The notes beneath the pieces are model-generated. The model was not told the origin of the DNA. It did not search any database and saw only the letters and a list, made by a program, of their open reading frames with translations. The position numbers and the translations under genes are program-made. From the NCBI GenBank assembly GCA_014529385.2, contig CM043959.1, positions 56,338,753 through 56,400,752 of the forward strand: 62,000 nt of DNA, given 5' to 3'. Shown piece by piece: positions 1-9,528 of the stretch. Source of the stretch: Adiantum capillus-veneris (lineage: Eukaryota > Streptophyta > Polypodiopsida > Polypodiales > Pteridaceae). Positions within the stretch are counted from its first letter, which is position 1, and each line of letters opens with the position of its first letter.

Positions 1-21
1 TTCCAAATTTTTATCTTTAAA

Positions 22-103
22 TCGGGGATGGGTACATTTTCCTAGTCGAGCATATGTCATAATTGGGGATGGGTACATTTCCCTAGTCGAACATATGTCA
101 TCA
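22..103. repeat. Two-copy tandem repeat, 41-bp period
   Basis: Two consecutive copies, 22-62 and 63-103, both reading GGGGATGGGTACATTT and then CCTAGTCGA and CATATGTCAT, with a few substitutions. No coding content was seen. The array lies just left of the MITE that begins at 130. Confidence 0.8.
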
Positions 104-246
104 TTGGCTCCTCTACCCTATGACTACCCACGACACTAAGTGACACAGGATGGGACGTGGGGGCGAGTAAAGGGATCGACGGTGAAGGACGATGGCGGGG
201 ATCTCGAGGCGGGCAAGTCCACCCAAAAAATGGCGGCGCTATTGCA

Positions 247-318
247 GGGCGGGGGTTTGAACCCAGGATGTCGCCCCTCACTGCTTTTTGAAGCATGGGC
301 TAACCACTACGCCCGCCC
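247..318 (-). other. tRNA-like (Pol III promoter-like) block inside MITE
   Basis: Read on the minus strand, a 72-nt block contains an A-box-like TAGTGGTTAG near nt 10-19 and a B-box-like GGGTTCAAACCC near nt 55-66. Its ends are exactly complementary (GGGCGGG with CCCGCCC). A run of six T (plus-strand A run at 225-230) lies about 20 nt downstream and could end Pol III transcription. The T-arm and the acceptor 3' strand overlap and the anticodon arm has an undersized loop, so this is not a working canonical tRNA. It is best read as a tRNA-derived or SINE-head module carried by the MITE. Confidence 0.6.
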
Positions 319-374
319 GCGCACATTTGAAACCAAAGCCGTTTTACACAATGATATAAATGATAAACCTGGAC

Positions 375-425
375 GGCCTAGAACTAAACCCGGATGGGGC
401 CCTTGGCCAGGTTTAGTTCTTGGCC
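375..425. repeat. Internal hairpin (16-bp arms)
   Basis: Arms 375-390 and 410-425 are reverse complements with one mismatch, around a 19-nt loop. The left arm reads GGCCTAGAACTAAACC. It lies inside the MITE at 130-545 and parallels the internal inverted repeats of the related element at 23874-24300. Confidence 0.8.
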
Positions 426-1207
426 GGGTTTAGTTTTAATAAGCCATCTACGGCCCAAAACACCTCGACGGTCACGCGTGGAGTTCCCATCCATTGATCC
501 CCTCACCCGCCCCTCTTAAATGATCCGTGTCATTTAGTCCTGAGGTATGACTACCCTACCTTTTTCCTTGCTCGGAGTAAGGCAGTCTCATGCAACACAT
601 AACGACCAGTTAACTTTTCAGTAGCACCAATTATTTGTCTTAAATGTAGATATGCAAGTCTTTTTGAAACTATGCCTATTTTGGGCATAGTTGCACTATC
701 AACATATTATGAATACTAGTACAATGGCACCGCCTTCGGTGATGCCATGTAAATGAGGACAGACACACTTGCATGCGTCTTTATGCAGATTTAACAGCAC
801 CATGGCTGACTCAGCCAATGCTGCCAAACTCTGTGTCATTAGCACCACCTTGTTTGTTTGAGACAACAGTACTATAGGGCACTTCAAAAGCCCGCCATGC
901 CGTGTCTCAAAGAAATAGCTCAATTGTCGATCTCATCACCACCCCCTCCCTCCCACATGTTCATGTGAACTGTTGAACATTCAACTGTAGGGAACAAAGC
1001 TGGATGTGCACAGAGGTTGCAAAAGCTGCTACCGACTGAGGTGGCGCTCACTACAACACTCTCCACCCTACATGCAATTTGTTAGCGGGACAATGGCAAG
1101 AACGAACGCTTAGTTCAGCACGTCATGCGTGCGAACAAACAATCGGCCAACCCCGTTAATCCAAATGCAACCGAACGCAAGAGTGACCGCAGCATGTGCG
1201 TGCTACA

Positions 1208-1362
1208 TCTCTCTCTCTCTCTCTACTCATTTCTTACTTACTCTCTCTCCCCCACTTTCTCTCTCTAAATTTCCTTCTCTCTCTCCAATGTCTCTCTCTA
1301 GTCATTTCTTACTTACTCTCTCTAAATTTCCTTCTCTCTCTCTCCCCCACTTTCTCTCTCTG
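1208..1362. repeat. CT-rich duplicated tract downstream of TOM7
   Basis: (CT)n at 1208-1224, then two imperfect copies of a block beginning TCATTTCTTACTTACTCTCT and containing AAATTTCCTTCTCTCTC, at about 1227-1290 and 1292-1362. On the TOM7 coding strand this is a GA-rich region 3' of the stop codon. It produces spurious LSLSLS open frames on the plus strand. Confidence 0.75.
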
Positions 1363-1476
1363 GGATAGTTTCACACAATGTTAAAACACTCTTCTTCTTT
1401 TCTTTTTTCTTTTTTTTTTGAGATCGAAATGTGTAGTGTAAGTCGAAGCTCTTTCTGTACATGGAGTAAAATTGAA

Positions 1477-1689
1477 TTACAACGGGTTGAGAAGTTCAGC
1501 TAGGTTAGGCTTGGGCTCTGTGTTCATGCCAATGATAATGATAAGCGGGATGAATCCATAGAGTGTGGCGACCTTGTCCTTCTTCATGCACCAGGTGGAC
1601 CACTCCTTCATAGCTTTGGTCCAGCTGCTCTTCAAGTCTTCCCCTTTGCCTGCTTTTCCTTTTCCTTTCAAATCCGCACGTGGCGCCAT
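1477..1689 (-). CDS. TOM7: Mitochondrial import receptor subunit TOM7
   Basis: Single-exon 70-residue protein. TOM7 is a small tail-anchored subunit of the outer-membrane translocase (TOM complex), where it modulates assembly of the TOM core with TOM40. The plant TOM7 layout is visible. A basic, Lys/Gly-rich cytosolic N-terminus (about residues 1-20, with KGKGKAGKG) is followed by a helix with KEWSTWCMKK. A membrane segment with GFIPLIIIIGMNTEPKP follows, then a short LLNPL tail. Length and C-terminus fit the plant family well. The frame is open upstream to 1797, but that extension translates (CT)n/(GT)n leader sequence, so the Met at 1689 was chosen. No internal stop is seen. The gene lies within a Helitron-like element (716-1946), so it may be a captured copy and not the only locus. 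Confidence 0.9.
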   Translation of the reverse strand: MAPRADLKGKGKAGKGEDLKSSWTKAMKEWSTWCMKKDKVATLYGFIPLIIIIGMNTEPKPNLAELLNPL

Positions 1690-1860
1690 TGATTTGATTG
1701 ATCTCACATGCAGAAACCCTAACCACTGGAAGCTTTTCTTCTTCCTCCTCTTCTGTGTGTGTGTGTGTGTCTCTCTCTCTCTTTGACTCTTTATCACACA
1801 ATCGACAACCTCTTTTCCTCTCTCTCTCTCTCTCTCTCAATCTCGTGCAATCATGAAGCT
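1690..1860 (-). promoter_or_regulatory. GA/CA-rich leader upstream of TOM7
   Basis: On the coding strand the region before the TOM7 ATG contains (GA)n (1820-1838 and 1771-1781), (CA)n (1755-1770) and GAAGAAGAGG tracts. GA-rich leaders are known targets of plant BBR/BPC factors. No clear TATA box could be placed. The call rests only on position and composition. Confidence 0.35.
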
Positions 1861-1949
1861 TCAGGGCACACTGGCCGGTTGCATCAGCTCACGCCACGTG
1901 TGGTGGGGGGGGGGGGGGATCCCTTTTCCCATTATAATAGTATAGATTG

Positions 1950-3185
1950 TTATGTGTGACCACACCCTAACTTGAACACCGCTACAAACTCTCTTTGCAA
2001 CGTGTCATGGCCCCCCCAATTGGCATGCTGAACCTTGAACTCCGCCTCATGCAAAGCCCTTACTATAACAAGCAATGAATTAAACTAATAATCCATGCAT
2101 TGGTCAAATTACTCAATAGAGAATCATATTAAACTAAAAATCGATGCATTATCAATTGCATTGAATGCATAAAAGATATTCAACGCCCATTCAAACACTA
2201 ATCAAAGACAACCTTTCTCTTAATCCTAAAAAATGGAAAGGTTGGCAAATCTCTTACTAAAAAAAAAAGGGGTAATGTATTTGAAATTGAATTGAATGTT
2301 GTATGCTTATCAATTATATATATATATACATATATATCAATTGATTGACATTGCTAAAACATGTCGACGAATAAACACCTTTCAAGGCCAATCAAAGATA
2401 AATTAAAAAAAAGGAAGAATTGTATTTTTATTATTGACGAATAGTCAAGGAGTAAAAGTTCAAAGCCTTTAATTAGTGGCGTATCAAGAAGTCTTCGTCC
2501 TTTATAGATTGAGTAGGACATATGAAACTTCAATTTGAATAATAAAGAGTTGATAAGCATAGGAAAAAACAATTTGCATTAGATGAGGTAATATATAGGG
2601 GGGGGGGGGGAGAGAAAGAGAGAGAGAGAGAGAGAGAGATGGGGGGGGGGGTCGCACAACCTTCGTAGGGAAAGGGCATAGGGTTAGGTCATATGATCTT
2701 GCTTTGTTGCAACATGCTCGATAAACTTGTATTGGCACTTCTCTTTCTACCTATCAATTAGCGCAAAAGGTATGCACCTGTTTGTCGTCTTTTACCTTTG
2801 TAGAGTCGTCGCCTAGATTTTCAAGCTGTTGCCTCCAACCCATCAGTTTTTTGAGCTTTTGCCAACGATTTCCTCCTCATGATGAGTTGGATCGATGAGT
2901 TGGATCGCAGGAGAGCGGTGCACAGGGGACCTAGCCCATACCATTGATGATTGGTTACCCTTTTGGCTTAGCCAAATTTCTATATCTATTTTACTATCTA
3001 CACGTAGTTGATATGATTACACAACCTAGTATGTAGGTACGATCCGTAGATTGCCTTGCTCAAAAAAGAATGTTTGAGTCTGCTCATGTTCAAGATTAAA
3101 TAGTCAAGATTCTTATAATTGATTCTTTTGGATACCTTTTAGTCTCACGAGGGAGACTATCGCCGCCTTCGGTAGCGGTGTTACC

Positions 3186-3239
<54 letters not shown>

Positions 3240-3780
3240 TTGGCATACAACTCTCTATTAGGTTGTCTACTTAGGCAAAATTATGCAATGGATCCTTTCA
3301 AGAGTCTAGTGTTATCCATGTTGCCCCTCTCTAATCTTGATCTTTCGTTTTAAATTAACCATCATGAGCTATTGCTATTCTACTTTGGCCATTGCAATTT
3401 GCTACACTGCAAAAGTTGAACTACACTATATGTACTGTGTCTAGTGTTCTTCTTGACCCTGCCATTCTAGTGGTCTCACTACACCATCTGCTACTTGCAA
3501 TGGTCTTAACCCGAGCACCCCTATTAGTGGGGTTAAAATTCACAATCACACATGGAGAACAATGAAGTAGACAAAAACAAAAGCCTAGATGGGAAGCAAC
3601 AACATATGAGCACTGTAGGAGCGTATGATCTAATACAAAATACATATACACTTTCTCACACATATACTATCAAGAGTGGTAGTGGATTGGATATGTACTA
3701 TCATTTATAGCTGAGATTTATTTTCTTCTCAATTTATGGAAGCAAAACGGTCCAAGCTGGCTATGGCCCGTTACAACAGT
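1950..3780. other. Gene-free stretch with simple repeats
   Basis: No protein similarity recognised on either strand. It holds a G run at 2598-2610, (GA)n at 2611-2640, another G run at 2641-2651 and (AG)n at 3188-3237. Just before the last tract is a GC hairpin at about 3152-3171 (CGCCGCC, TTCG, GTAGCGGTG). The hairpin resembles the Helitron ends in this window but lacks a proper CTRR-T end. Confidence 0.6.
3188..3237. repeat. (AG)n microsatellite, about 50 bp
   Basis: Uninterrupted AG dinucleotide run following GTTACCT. It is typical of the many GA tracts in the window, and no element boundary is evident around it. Confidence 0.95.
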
Positions 3781-4096
3781 TGTTAAACCTCACGGACACC
3801 CTATCACCTTCAACGGATGCCTTATTATTTATTTGATTGAGTTATGGACCAGACTTGTCAATCCAATAGGTGTGTAGGTGATCGCCGATGAGAGGCGCAC
3901 CACTTATCTTATTTTTATAGTAGTTTTGGAACGATCGGCCATTGTGGGCGCCCATGTGTGAATGGGTCAAGCTCTTATAAAAGATCCATTTGACCAAAAA
4001 ACCTCATTCTGGGAGGTGCAAGCTAAGAAGTGCTCTTGCTCCATCTTTGTCTCCTTCTCCTTCGTGTGCTCACGTGTGTATGTGTGTGTCTGTATG

Positions 4097-4149
<53 letters not shown>

Positions 4150-4373
4150 GATCGAACATTACGGCGATGAGGCGGTTGAGCGCGGCATCGGCGACGGCTC
4201 CTTCTTCCTCGCAGCATAGGATCCTTCACGATGGAAGCATTGAGAGATAAGTGAAACACCATTGTTTCTTTGAGCTTGCTAGGACTGTCTAGTTTTATGC
4301 TTGTAGCCTTTCGAGGCTCGTACACAGTGCACAGGCAAGTTTCCAGCCTCCGACACGTGCGGCAAAGCGCACA
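3781..4373 (+). repeat. 5' LTR of short element
   Basis: 593 bp, starting TGTTAAACCTCACGGACACC and ending GCGCACA. A TATA-like TTATAAAAG lies at about 3975. About 125 nt downstream is (GA)n at 4100-4146, preceded by a TGTGTGTG stretch, so the microsatellite would lie in the transcribed leader. Confidence 0.8.
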
Positions 4374-4377
4374 TTTT

Positions 4378-4396
4378 TGGCACCGCTACCGGGAAA
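4378..4396 (+). other. Primer-binding site
   Basis: TGGCACCGCTACCGGGAAA begins four bases after the LTR end. It resembles the complement of the 3' end of plant tRNA-Asp (TGGCGCCGTTGCCGGGG) with several mismatches. Confidence 0.65.
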
Positions 4397-4687
4397 TGCC
4401 TTACACTAAGCTTGAGGAGCACTCAGTGCTACCTTAGGAAGCCTTCACTTCTGCCATTTCTGGTTTTGTTTTTTGCTGAGTTGTGCATGTGAGAACTATT
4501 AAGTGGCTGCAATGTGCAGTTTTAGTTCTGTCAGTGTGTAGTTTATTGTGTTAGATAGTGTGTGAGTAGAGATAATTAGTGTTAATTAGCTTTGTTAGTT
4601 GTAGATAGCTGTCAGGTGCAGTTGTGTGCGCGCGCAAGCTCGGCACCCACGTGCAACATTGTCCACAGAAAAAAGTTAAAAAACAAC

Positions 4688-4925
4688 AAAGGGAAAAAAG
4701 TACCATTATACCAATATACTAGTATACCAATACCAGTAAACCAGCTCAGAAGGGGGAGGAAAAATTTACCAGTATACCAGTACAGATATAGCAGTATAGA
4801 AGTATCAGTACTAGTAGTACCAGTATCAGTACAACACTAAAATCTGAGACCAGTACCAGTATTAGTACCAGTAGTACCAGTACCAGTATCAGTACTAGTA
4901 TACTAGTACCAGTACCAATATTACA
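4688..4925. repeat. Degenerate CCAGTA/CAGTAC repeat array
   Basis: About 240 bp made largely of variants of ACCAGTA, CAGTACTAGTA and CCAGTATCAGT, filling the internal region of the short LTR element. The unit is degenerate and of mixed 6-9 bp spacing. No reading frame is kept. It may have replaced the coding region by slippage. Confidence 0.75.
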
Positions 4926-4926
4926 C

Positions 4927-5219
4927 TGTTAACCCTCACAGACACCCTATCACCTTCGATGAATGCATTATTATTTCTTTGATTGATTCATGGACCGGGC
5001 TTGTCTATTCAATAGGTGTGTAGGTGATTGCCGATGAAAGGCGCACCACTTATCTTATTTTTACAATAGTTTTGCAACGACCAACCACTGTGGGCGTCCA
5101 TGTGTAAATGGGTGAAACTCTTATAAAAAGTCCATTTGACTTAAAAATCCTCATTCTGGGAGGTGCAAGCTAAGAAGTGCTCTTGCTCTACTTCTATCTC
5201 TTCCTTTGTGTGCTCACGT

Positions 5220-5256
<37 letters not shown>

Positions 5257-5258
5257 TG

Positions 5259-5298
<40 letters not shown>

Positions 5299-5532
5299 TC
5301 AAGCATTATGGTGGCATTGACAACCACGAGGCGGTTGAGCGCGGCATCGGCGACGGCTCTTTCTTCTTCGCAACACAGGATCCTTCATGACAGAAGTATT
5401 GAGCGGTGAGTGACACACTATTGTTTCTTTAAGCTTGCTAAGACTATCTACTTGTGTGCTTATAGCCTTTCGAAGCTCGCACACAATGCACAAGTAAGTT
5501 CCCAACCTCCGACACGTGTAGCAAAGCACACA
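4927..5532 (+). repeat. 3' LTR of short element
   Basis: 606 bp, starting TGTTAACCCTCACAGACACC and ending GCACACA. It contains TTATAAAAAG at about 5120, then (GT)n (about 5221-5254) and (GA)n (about 5258-5295). Both dinucleotide tracts are longer or differently balanced than in the 5' LTR. No purine-rich primer tract is evident directly upstream. Confidence 0.8.
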
Positions 5533-6319
5533 ATAGTTTATGCCACTTTACCACCTCTACATGAAATTTGTTTTCTTCTAGGTTCATAAAAGCAAAGGTG
5601 GCTTGCAAGATGAATTAAATCATAGCATGCTTTTCCAAGCTTATTCCACTACTTTGAGAGTTACTCTAGGCAAATAAACTTTGCATATGTCTTTGAAAGG
5701 GCAACAGGACCAAAATCTCGCAAATGGACCATAACTTTGCAAATAAGCTTGCTACAGTCACCAATGTTTTTTGCCAAAACCTCACAAATAAGCTTGCTAC
5801 AATCACCAAAAGTTGTTACCGAAAACTTATAGATTCTTATCAAACAGACATACAATTTAGCATAGTGAGATGGAGCCAAAATATTCTTAGAATGCCAAAT
5901 CTACATCTACAAACATTGAATTCATTCAAGCAATTTTATCTTTTGACTTGAATTACATACACTAAACTTATAATTTTCTATTTTATTTTTATTTTTATTT
6001 TTATGTTATCTACAAATATGTGTAGAGTTACATTCATCATATTGATAAATTTCCATATATTGTATTTAGATTTTGTCATAATACTCTCTATATTTTATAT
6101 TTGCATTTATGTTCATGTTTACTTGGTGAGCCGGAAGGCGCAGGTGGTTCAAATTAAACAAATTAAAAAAATCAAATTTAAAAAAAGCCATCGTGAAAGG
6201 CTTCCAAGTAATAAAAGCATGTTCGCAGACGCAGTTCGCAGCTTTCCACAAGTTCGCAAAGCTAGATTGCAGGTTTGCAGAGGCAGTTCAATATTCTTCA
6301 GGTGTGTCTCTAGCCACTC

Positions 6320-6383
<64 letters not shown>

Positions 6384-7785
6384 TCCATGCCAGAGGCTAG
6401 CTGGTCGATCTTTTGCAGAGGCTGGTTGAGGCGGCAAGCAAGAATCAATCTACACCATATATGTGGCAATCCCGCGCCAATACCATATGCCTTAGCAATC
6501 ACATGGGTGGGAAGGTGTCTATCCGCAATATAGTAGTGAAGATACCTGGTGGGGCCTCTGGCCCAAGTCACCTAGTCGATATGTGCATGCATGCCACGCT
6601 GTCTACCCTCATAATCCAAGACATAGCGGTTCTAGATCAAAGGTTTTCTACAAAGCCCATCCTCTCTAGTGGGTGGCCGACGAATCAAGGAACCCCTCGT
6701 GGAATTCCAAATCCGCAAAATCAATTACATGAATGGTGGCAAATGTGAAATCTGCAAAGGAGGAATTGTAAATAAGAACGGCGTACACCAATCTCCAACC
6801 AAGAGTGACCATTCTGAGTCCCACGCTTAGAATGGAGTGTTACACCCTACAGTAGTTGTGGCAAGATTGAGGGGGCTCAGGGCATCAGATTGTTCGATTT
6901 CTCCCGTCTTTAGGCCGTCTAAGGCGGCACGAGTACAGACCATTAAGGTAAGATACATAGAAGTCATTGAGCTTGGTTGAAAGCCTATAATATATTGGCT
7001 AAGATCCTAGCAATTCTAAACCAATGGGAATAGAGACTAGAGTGCTCCTTATTTCACTAAATTCCCACAAGACAAAGGGTCCTATATCTAGGGGTAGGGT
7101 CTAACTAGATAAAGAAATGGTTGGGTGGAGCTTCATCGTGCCTTGTCTAGTCTAGTTTGAGGTTCTGGGGTGTCATTCCCTCTCCTTAAATAAGAAATGG
7201 TCTCCTCCTCTTATATTGGATGCACAGGGAAGAGACTGAAAGTGTTTGTTTCACAAGTAAAACATATATATAGTCAATGTCTTCTTAGACGTAGATGTAG
7301 CCACTTTTGTTAACAAGACACTTTTTTGTCATGTTAACGAAGCAATTTCGTAGAACTATTGCAAGGGATGCTAATAACATCTTTGAGTGTTTATATCCAC
7401 AAAGATAGGTCATGAGCTTAAAAAAACTTTAAATTTTCATTTGGAATATGAATTTTAGTTCTAGGATTGTCTTTCATTAGCACTTTCTACCAAAAAACAT
7501 GTGCTGTTTTGTCACTTTTTCAAAAAATTAGCCATAGACCACCATAAAATGCTTCTTAATGAGTCCTAAAGTGTTACATAAGTAGCCTTCATCATTATAA
7601 GGTCTTCTAATGTTTCTAATGCATGAATACTCAATGTATTTGAGGTTATGAGTTATTTATGAAAATCGTGCCATGTAGATTTATGGACAAATTTTACATT
7701 CTGGTTAATTTTTTGGAAGTGTATATGAAATATAAAGGCAAGTTTGATTGTGCATACATACTCATCACCATACATTGCATTCTTC
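5533..7785. other. Gene-free stretch
   Basis: No recognisable gene. It contains a 48-bp spaced duplication (about 5736-5765 and 5784-5813, sharing AAATAAGCTTGCTACA) and (GA)n at 6320-6380, which gives long RERERE or LSLSLS frames in both directions. The remainder is AT-rich and without features I can name. Confidence 0.5.
6320..6380. repeat. (GA)n microsatellite, about 60 bp
   Basis: Uninterrupted GA run following CCACTCTTT. It underlies the apparent 176-aa and 140-aa frames here, which were rejected as genes. Confidence 0.95.
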
Positions 7786-8241
7786 TTGGGTTTTAGGACA
7801 CTAATATCTCGAATAAATAACAATACAAAGTAGGAAAAAAATCATTTTACCAAAATCATAGTCATTTTGAGTTAGAAATGTATTATGACCAATATTGCTC
7901 ATTTCTTTCGATGAACATGGTCGATTTGTATCTTAGGTATAAACCTATGCATACAATACCAATTTGGCTACAAATGCATACTTTTCAAAGAGATTGAGAT
8001 GGCCATAATATCTTTGGGTTTTAGGACACTAATATCTCGAATAAATAACAATACAAAGTAGGAAAAAAAATCATTTTACCAAAATCATAGTCATTTTGAG
8101 TTAGAAATGTATTATGACCAATATTGCTCATTTCCTTCGATGAACATGGTCGATTTGTATCTTAGGTATAAACCTATGCATACAATACCAATTTGGCTAC
8201 AAATGCATACTTTTCAAAGAGATTGAGATGGCCATAATGTG
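7786..8241. repeat. Recent 228-bp tandem duplication
   Basis: Copies at 7786-8013 and 8014-about 8241 both begin TTGGGTTTTAGGACACTAAT and run to GAGATTGAGATGGCCATAAT. By eye they differ by only one A insertion and one T/C change over about 228 bp, so the duplication is recent. No gene was recognised inside. Confidence 0.9.
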
Positions 8242-8722
8242 GAAGCCAAATTGTCATAAGAAAACATATTTGGGTGTCTTTGATGCTTTATGGGTGTTAA
8301 CTTATGAAGGTGAATTGCCAAGTTGTATCGATTTAAAGCATGTTCATGTGTAAATATGGGTGTAGTCATGCAAACACTGATGGTAGGTCTGCAGAATACA
8401 CAAAATGTAACCTTTTTATACTTAATTTTATGCACAATATAAAAAAATAGGGGATATAAAAACCTACATTAGAGACCCATTGAAGGTAACTAAAAAGGTA
8501 GATTGATTGCATCAAAAGTTCTCTACTATGTGGTGCAACATGGGGTTAATCATGACAATATGTTGTTTTCATTTAATAGTAGCACTACATTGGATTTGGA
8601 AGCTTGTCATGACCTAGGAATCAAAAAATATGCATGTGACTTATTTTTCCCATGTAGAATGGGTTCTTAGCATCAAGCTCATGTAAGGCTTAAAATCAAC
8701 GCAAAACTTGTAGGGCATTGTT

Positions 8723-9055
8723 CTATGCTATAGTAAGATATAGTCTCTTTGACTGTTGCTTCTCAATATCTGTATCAGAAGAACCAAGGCCAGAATCAAA
8801 TACTTGAGAGGCCTCTAGCTGATCAAAGGCCCTTTTGATAACATTAGGAGTCTTCTCTCGCTCTAATTTTTTGTCATTGCCCTTTGTAGAAGAAACACCA
8901 GAGACCCTTTCGGCAACATGAGGACTCTTACTTCTCTCTAAACATTGATCATAGCCCTCAATAGAAGAAAAACCAAACATCCTTCCAGCAATATGAGGAC
9001 TCTTTTGACTCTCTAAATATTGCTTATTGGGCTCAGAAGAAGGAAAAACAGACAC
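8723..9055 (-). CDS. Hypothetical protein or exon with 26-residue repeats
   Basis: A 110-residue frame built of about three imperfect 26-residue units. Each contains a pattern like FSSxxGxDxxLERxKSPHxAxR (seen as SIEGYDQCLERSKSPH and STKGNDKKLEREKTPN). The period of 78 bp keeps phase. The C-terminus is non-repetitive (SDTDIEKQQSKRLYLTIA). No known domain was recognised. It could be the last exon of a host gene whose earlier repeat exon lies at 9250-9528, or merely a minisatellite that happens to be open. No promoter or splice sites were confirmed. Confidence 0.3.
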   Translation of the reverse strand: MSVFPSSEPNKQYLESQKSPHIAGRMFGFSSIEGYDQCLERSKSPHVAERVSGVSSTKGNDKKLEREKTPNVIKRAFDQLEASQVFDSGLGSSDTDIEKQQSKRLYLTIA

Positions 9056-9528
9056 CCCATTAAGACTCTTTACTCTCTCTGAATGTTTCTCAATGCCCTT
9101 GATAGAAGAGAAACTAGAGACCCTACACTGCTCATTGCTTCCACAGTAGAAAAACCAGAGACCGTGCCCTCCTCATTGCCCTTGGCAGACCCCCCCCCCC
9201 CCTACACACACACGCACACACACACACACACAAGAAACATAAAGACTATTCACTCTTTGTGAACCTTGCTCATTGCTATCGGCAGAAGAGAAACCAAAGA
9301 CCCTGCACTCCTCATTGCCCTTTGTACAAGAAAAAGAATGATCAATCTCTCGAAATGTGGTGCATTGCTCTCGGTCGAAGAAAAATCAGAAGACCTGTGT
9401 TGCTCATTGCCCAAAGCAAAAGAAAAAGCAGAGACCCCGCGCTGCTCATTGCCCTTAGCATAAGAGAAACCAGGGACTGTTGTGTGGCAAAGATCACCCA
9501 TTTTCTTAGAATCTTTGAGACTGCACAT
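8723..9528 (-). repeat. Degenerate minisatellite in coding phase
   Basis: Units of about 78 bp on the left (8790-9110) and about 45 bp on the right (9390-9490) share a CTCATTGCCCTT core and an AAGAAAAACCAGAGACCC-like core on the plus strand. Both periods are multiples of three. Read on the minus strand, the right part gives 15-residue units such as FSYAKGNEQRG, FSFALGNEQHR and FSSTESN. A C run and (CA)n at 9189-9232 interrupt the array. Confidence 0.6.

Larger units (their letters stand above)
130..545. mobile_element. Mutator-like MITE with terminal inverted repeats
   Basis: The element is flanked by the same 11-bp sequence, TATGACTACCC, at 119-129 and 546-556. A target duplication of 9-11 bp is the Mutator (MULE) signature. 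The ends are imperfect inverted repeats: the left end carries ACTAAGTGACAC and the reverse complement of the right end carries ACTAAATGACAC, and similarity continues inward for about 40 bp. No transposase is encoded, so it is non-autonomous. Inside are a tRNA-like block (247-318, minus) and a 16-bp inverted repeat (375-390 with 410-425, one mismatch). A second element at 23874-24300 has the same terminal motif and the same internal plan, so the two probably form one family. Confidence 0.75.
716..1946 (-). mobile_element. Helitron-like element enclosing TOM7
   Basis: On the minus strand the element starts with TCTATACTATTATAAT, the known 5' terminus type of plant Helitrons, preceded by A (plus t1947). 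It ends with a GC-rich hairpin (arms GGCATCACC and GGCGGTGCC, loop GAA; one G-U pair and one mismatch), six nucleotides, then CTAG followed by T (plus a715). Insertion between A and T and a 3' hairpin before CTRR are defining Helitron features. The 5' end matches the small Helitron at 18125, which also has a long C run followed by CACGTGG. No Rep/helicase is present, so it is non-autonomous. The complete TOM7 ORF lies inside in the same orientation. The weak point is that the two ends were paired by eye. Confidence 0.6.
3781..5532 (+). mobile_element. Short non-autonomous LTR retrotransposon
   Basis: Two direct LTRs (3781-4373 and 4927-5532) begin TGTTAA and end CACA and enclose only 553 bp. 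A primer-binding site follows the 5' LTR. Flanking 5-mers ACAGT (3776-3780) and ATAGT (5533-5537) agree at 4 of 5 positions, a plausible target duplication. No gag or pol is encoded. The LTRs are clearly related to those of the 13.7-kb element at 31130-44804, so this is probably a deletion derivative or a TRIM/LARD-type relative mobilised by that family. The two LTRs differ at many positions, so the insertion is older. Confidence 0.8.

Noticed and set aside
247-318. Functional tRNA gene
   Set aside because: The acceptor and T-arm overlap and the anticodon loop is too small, so it is only tRNA-like.
1712-1728. Telomere-like AAACCCTAACC
   Set aside because: Single short match in the TOM7 leader, not a repeat array.
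1505-1840. 111-aa minus-strand frame overlapping TOM7
   Set aside because: Shadow frame; the real product is the 70-residue TOM7 in the other frame with clear family conservation.
3150-3187. Possible Helitron 3' end with TTCG-loop hairpin
   Set aside because: The hairpin resembles the others, but CTAG is followed by A, and no TCTATACTA-type start was found in the expected place.
6003-6571. 176-aa plus and 140-aa minus frames
   Set aside because: Both depend on the (GA)n tract at 6320-6380 and lack protein-like conservation.
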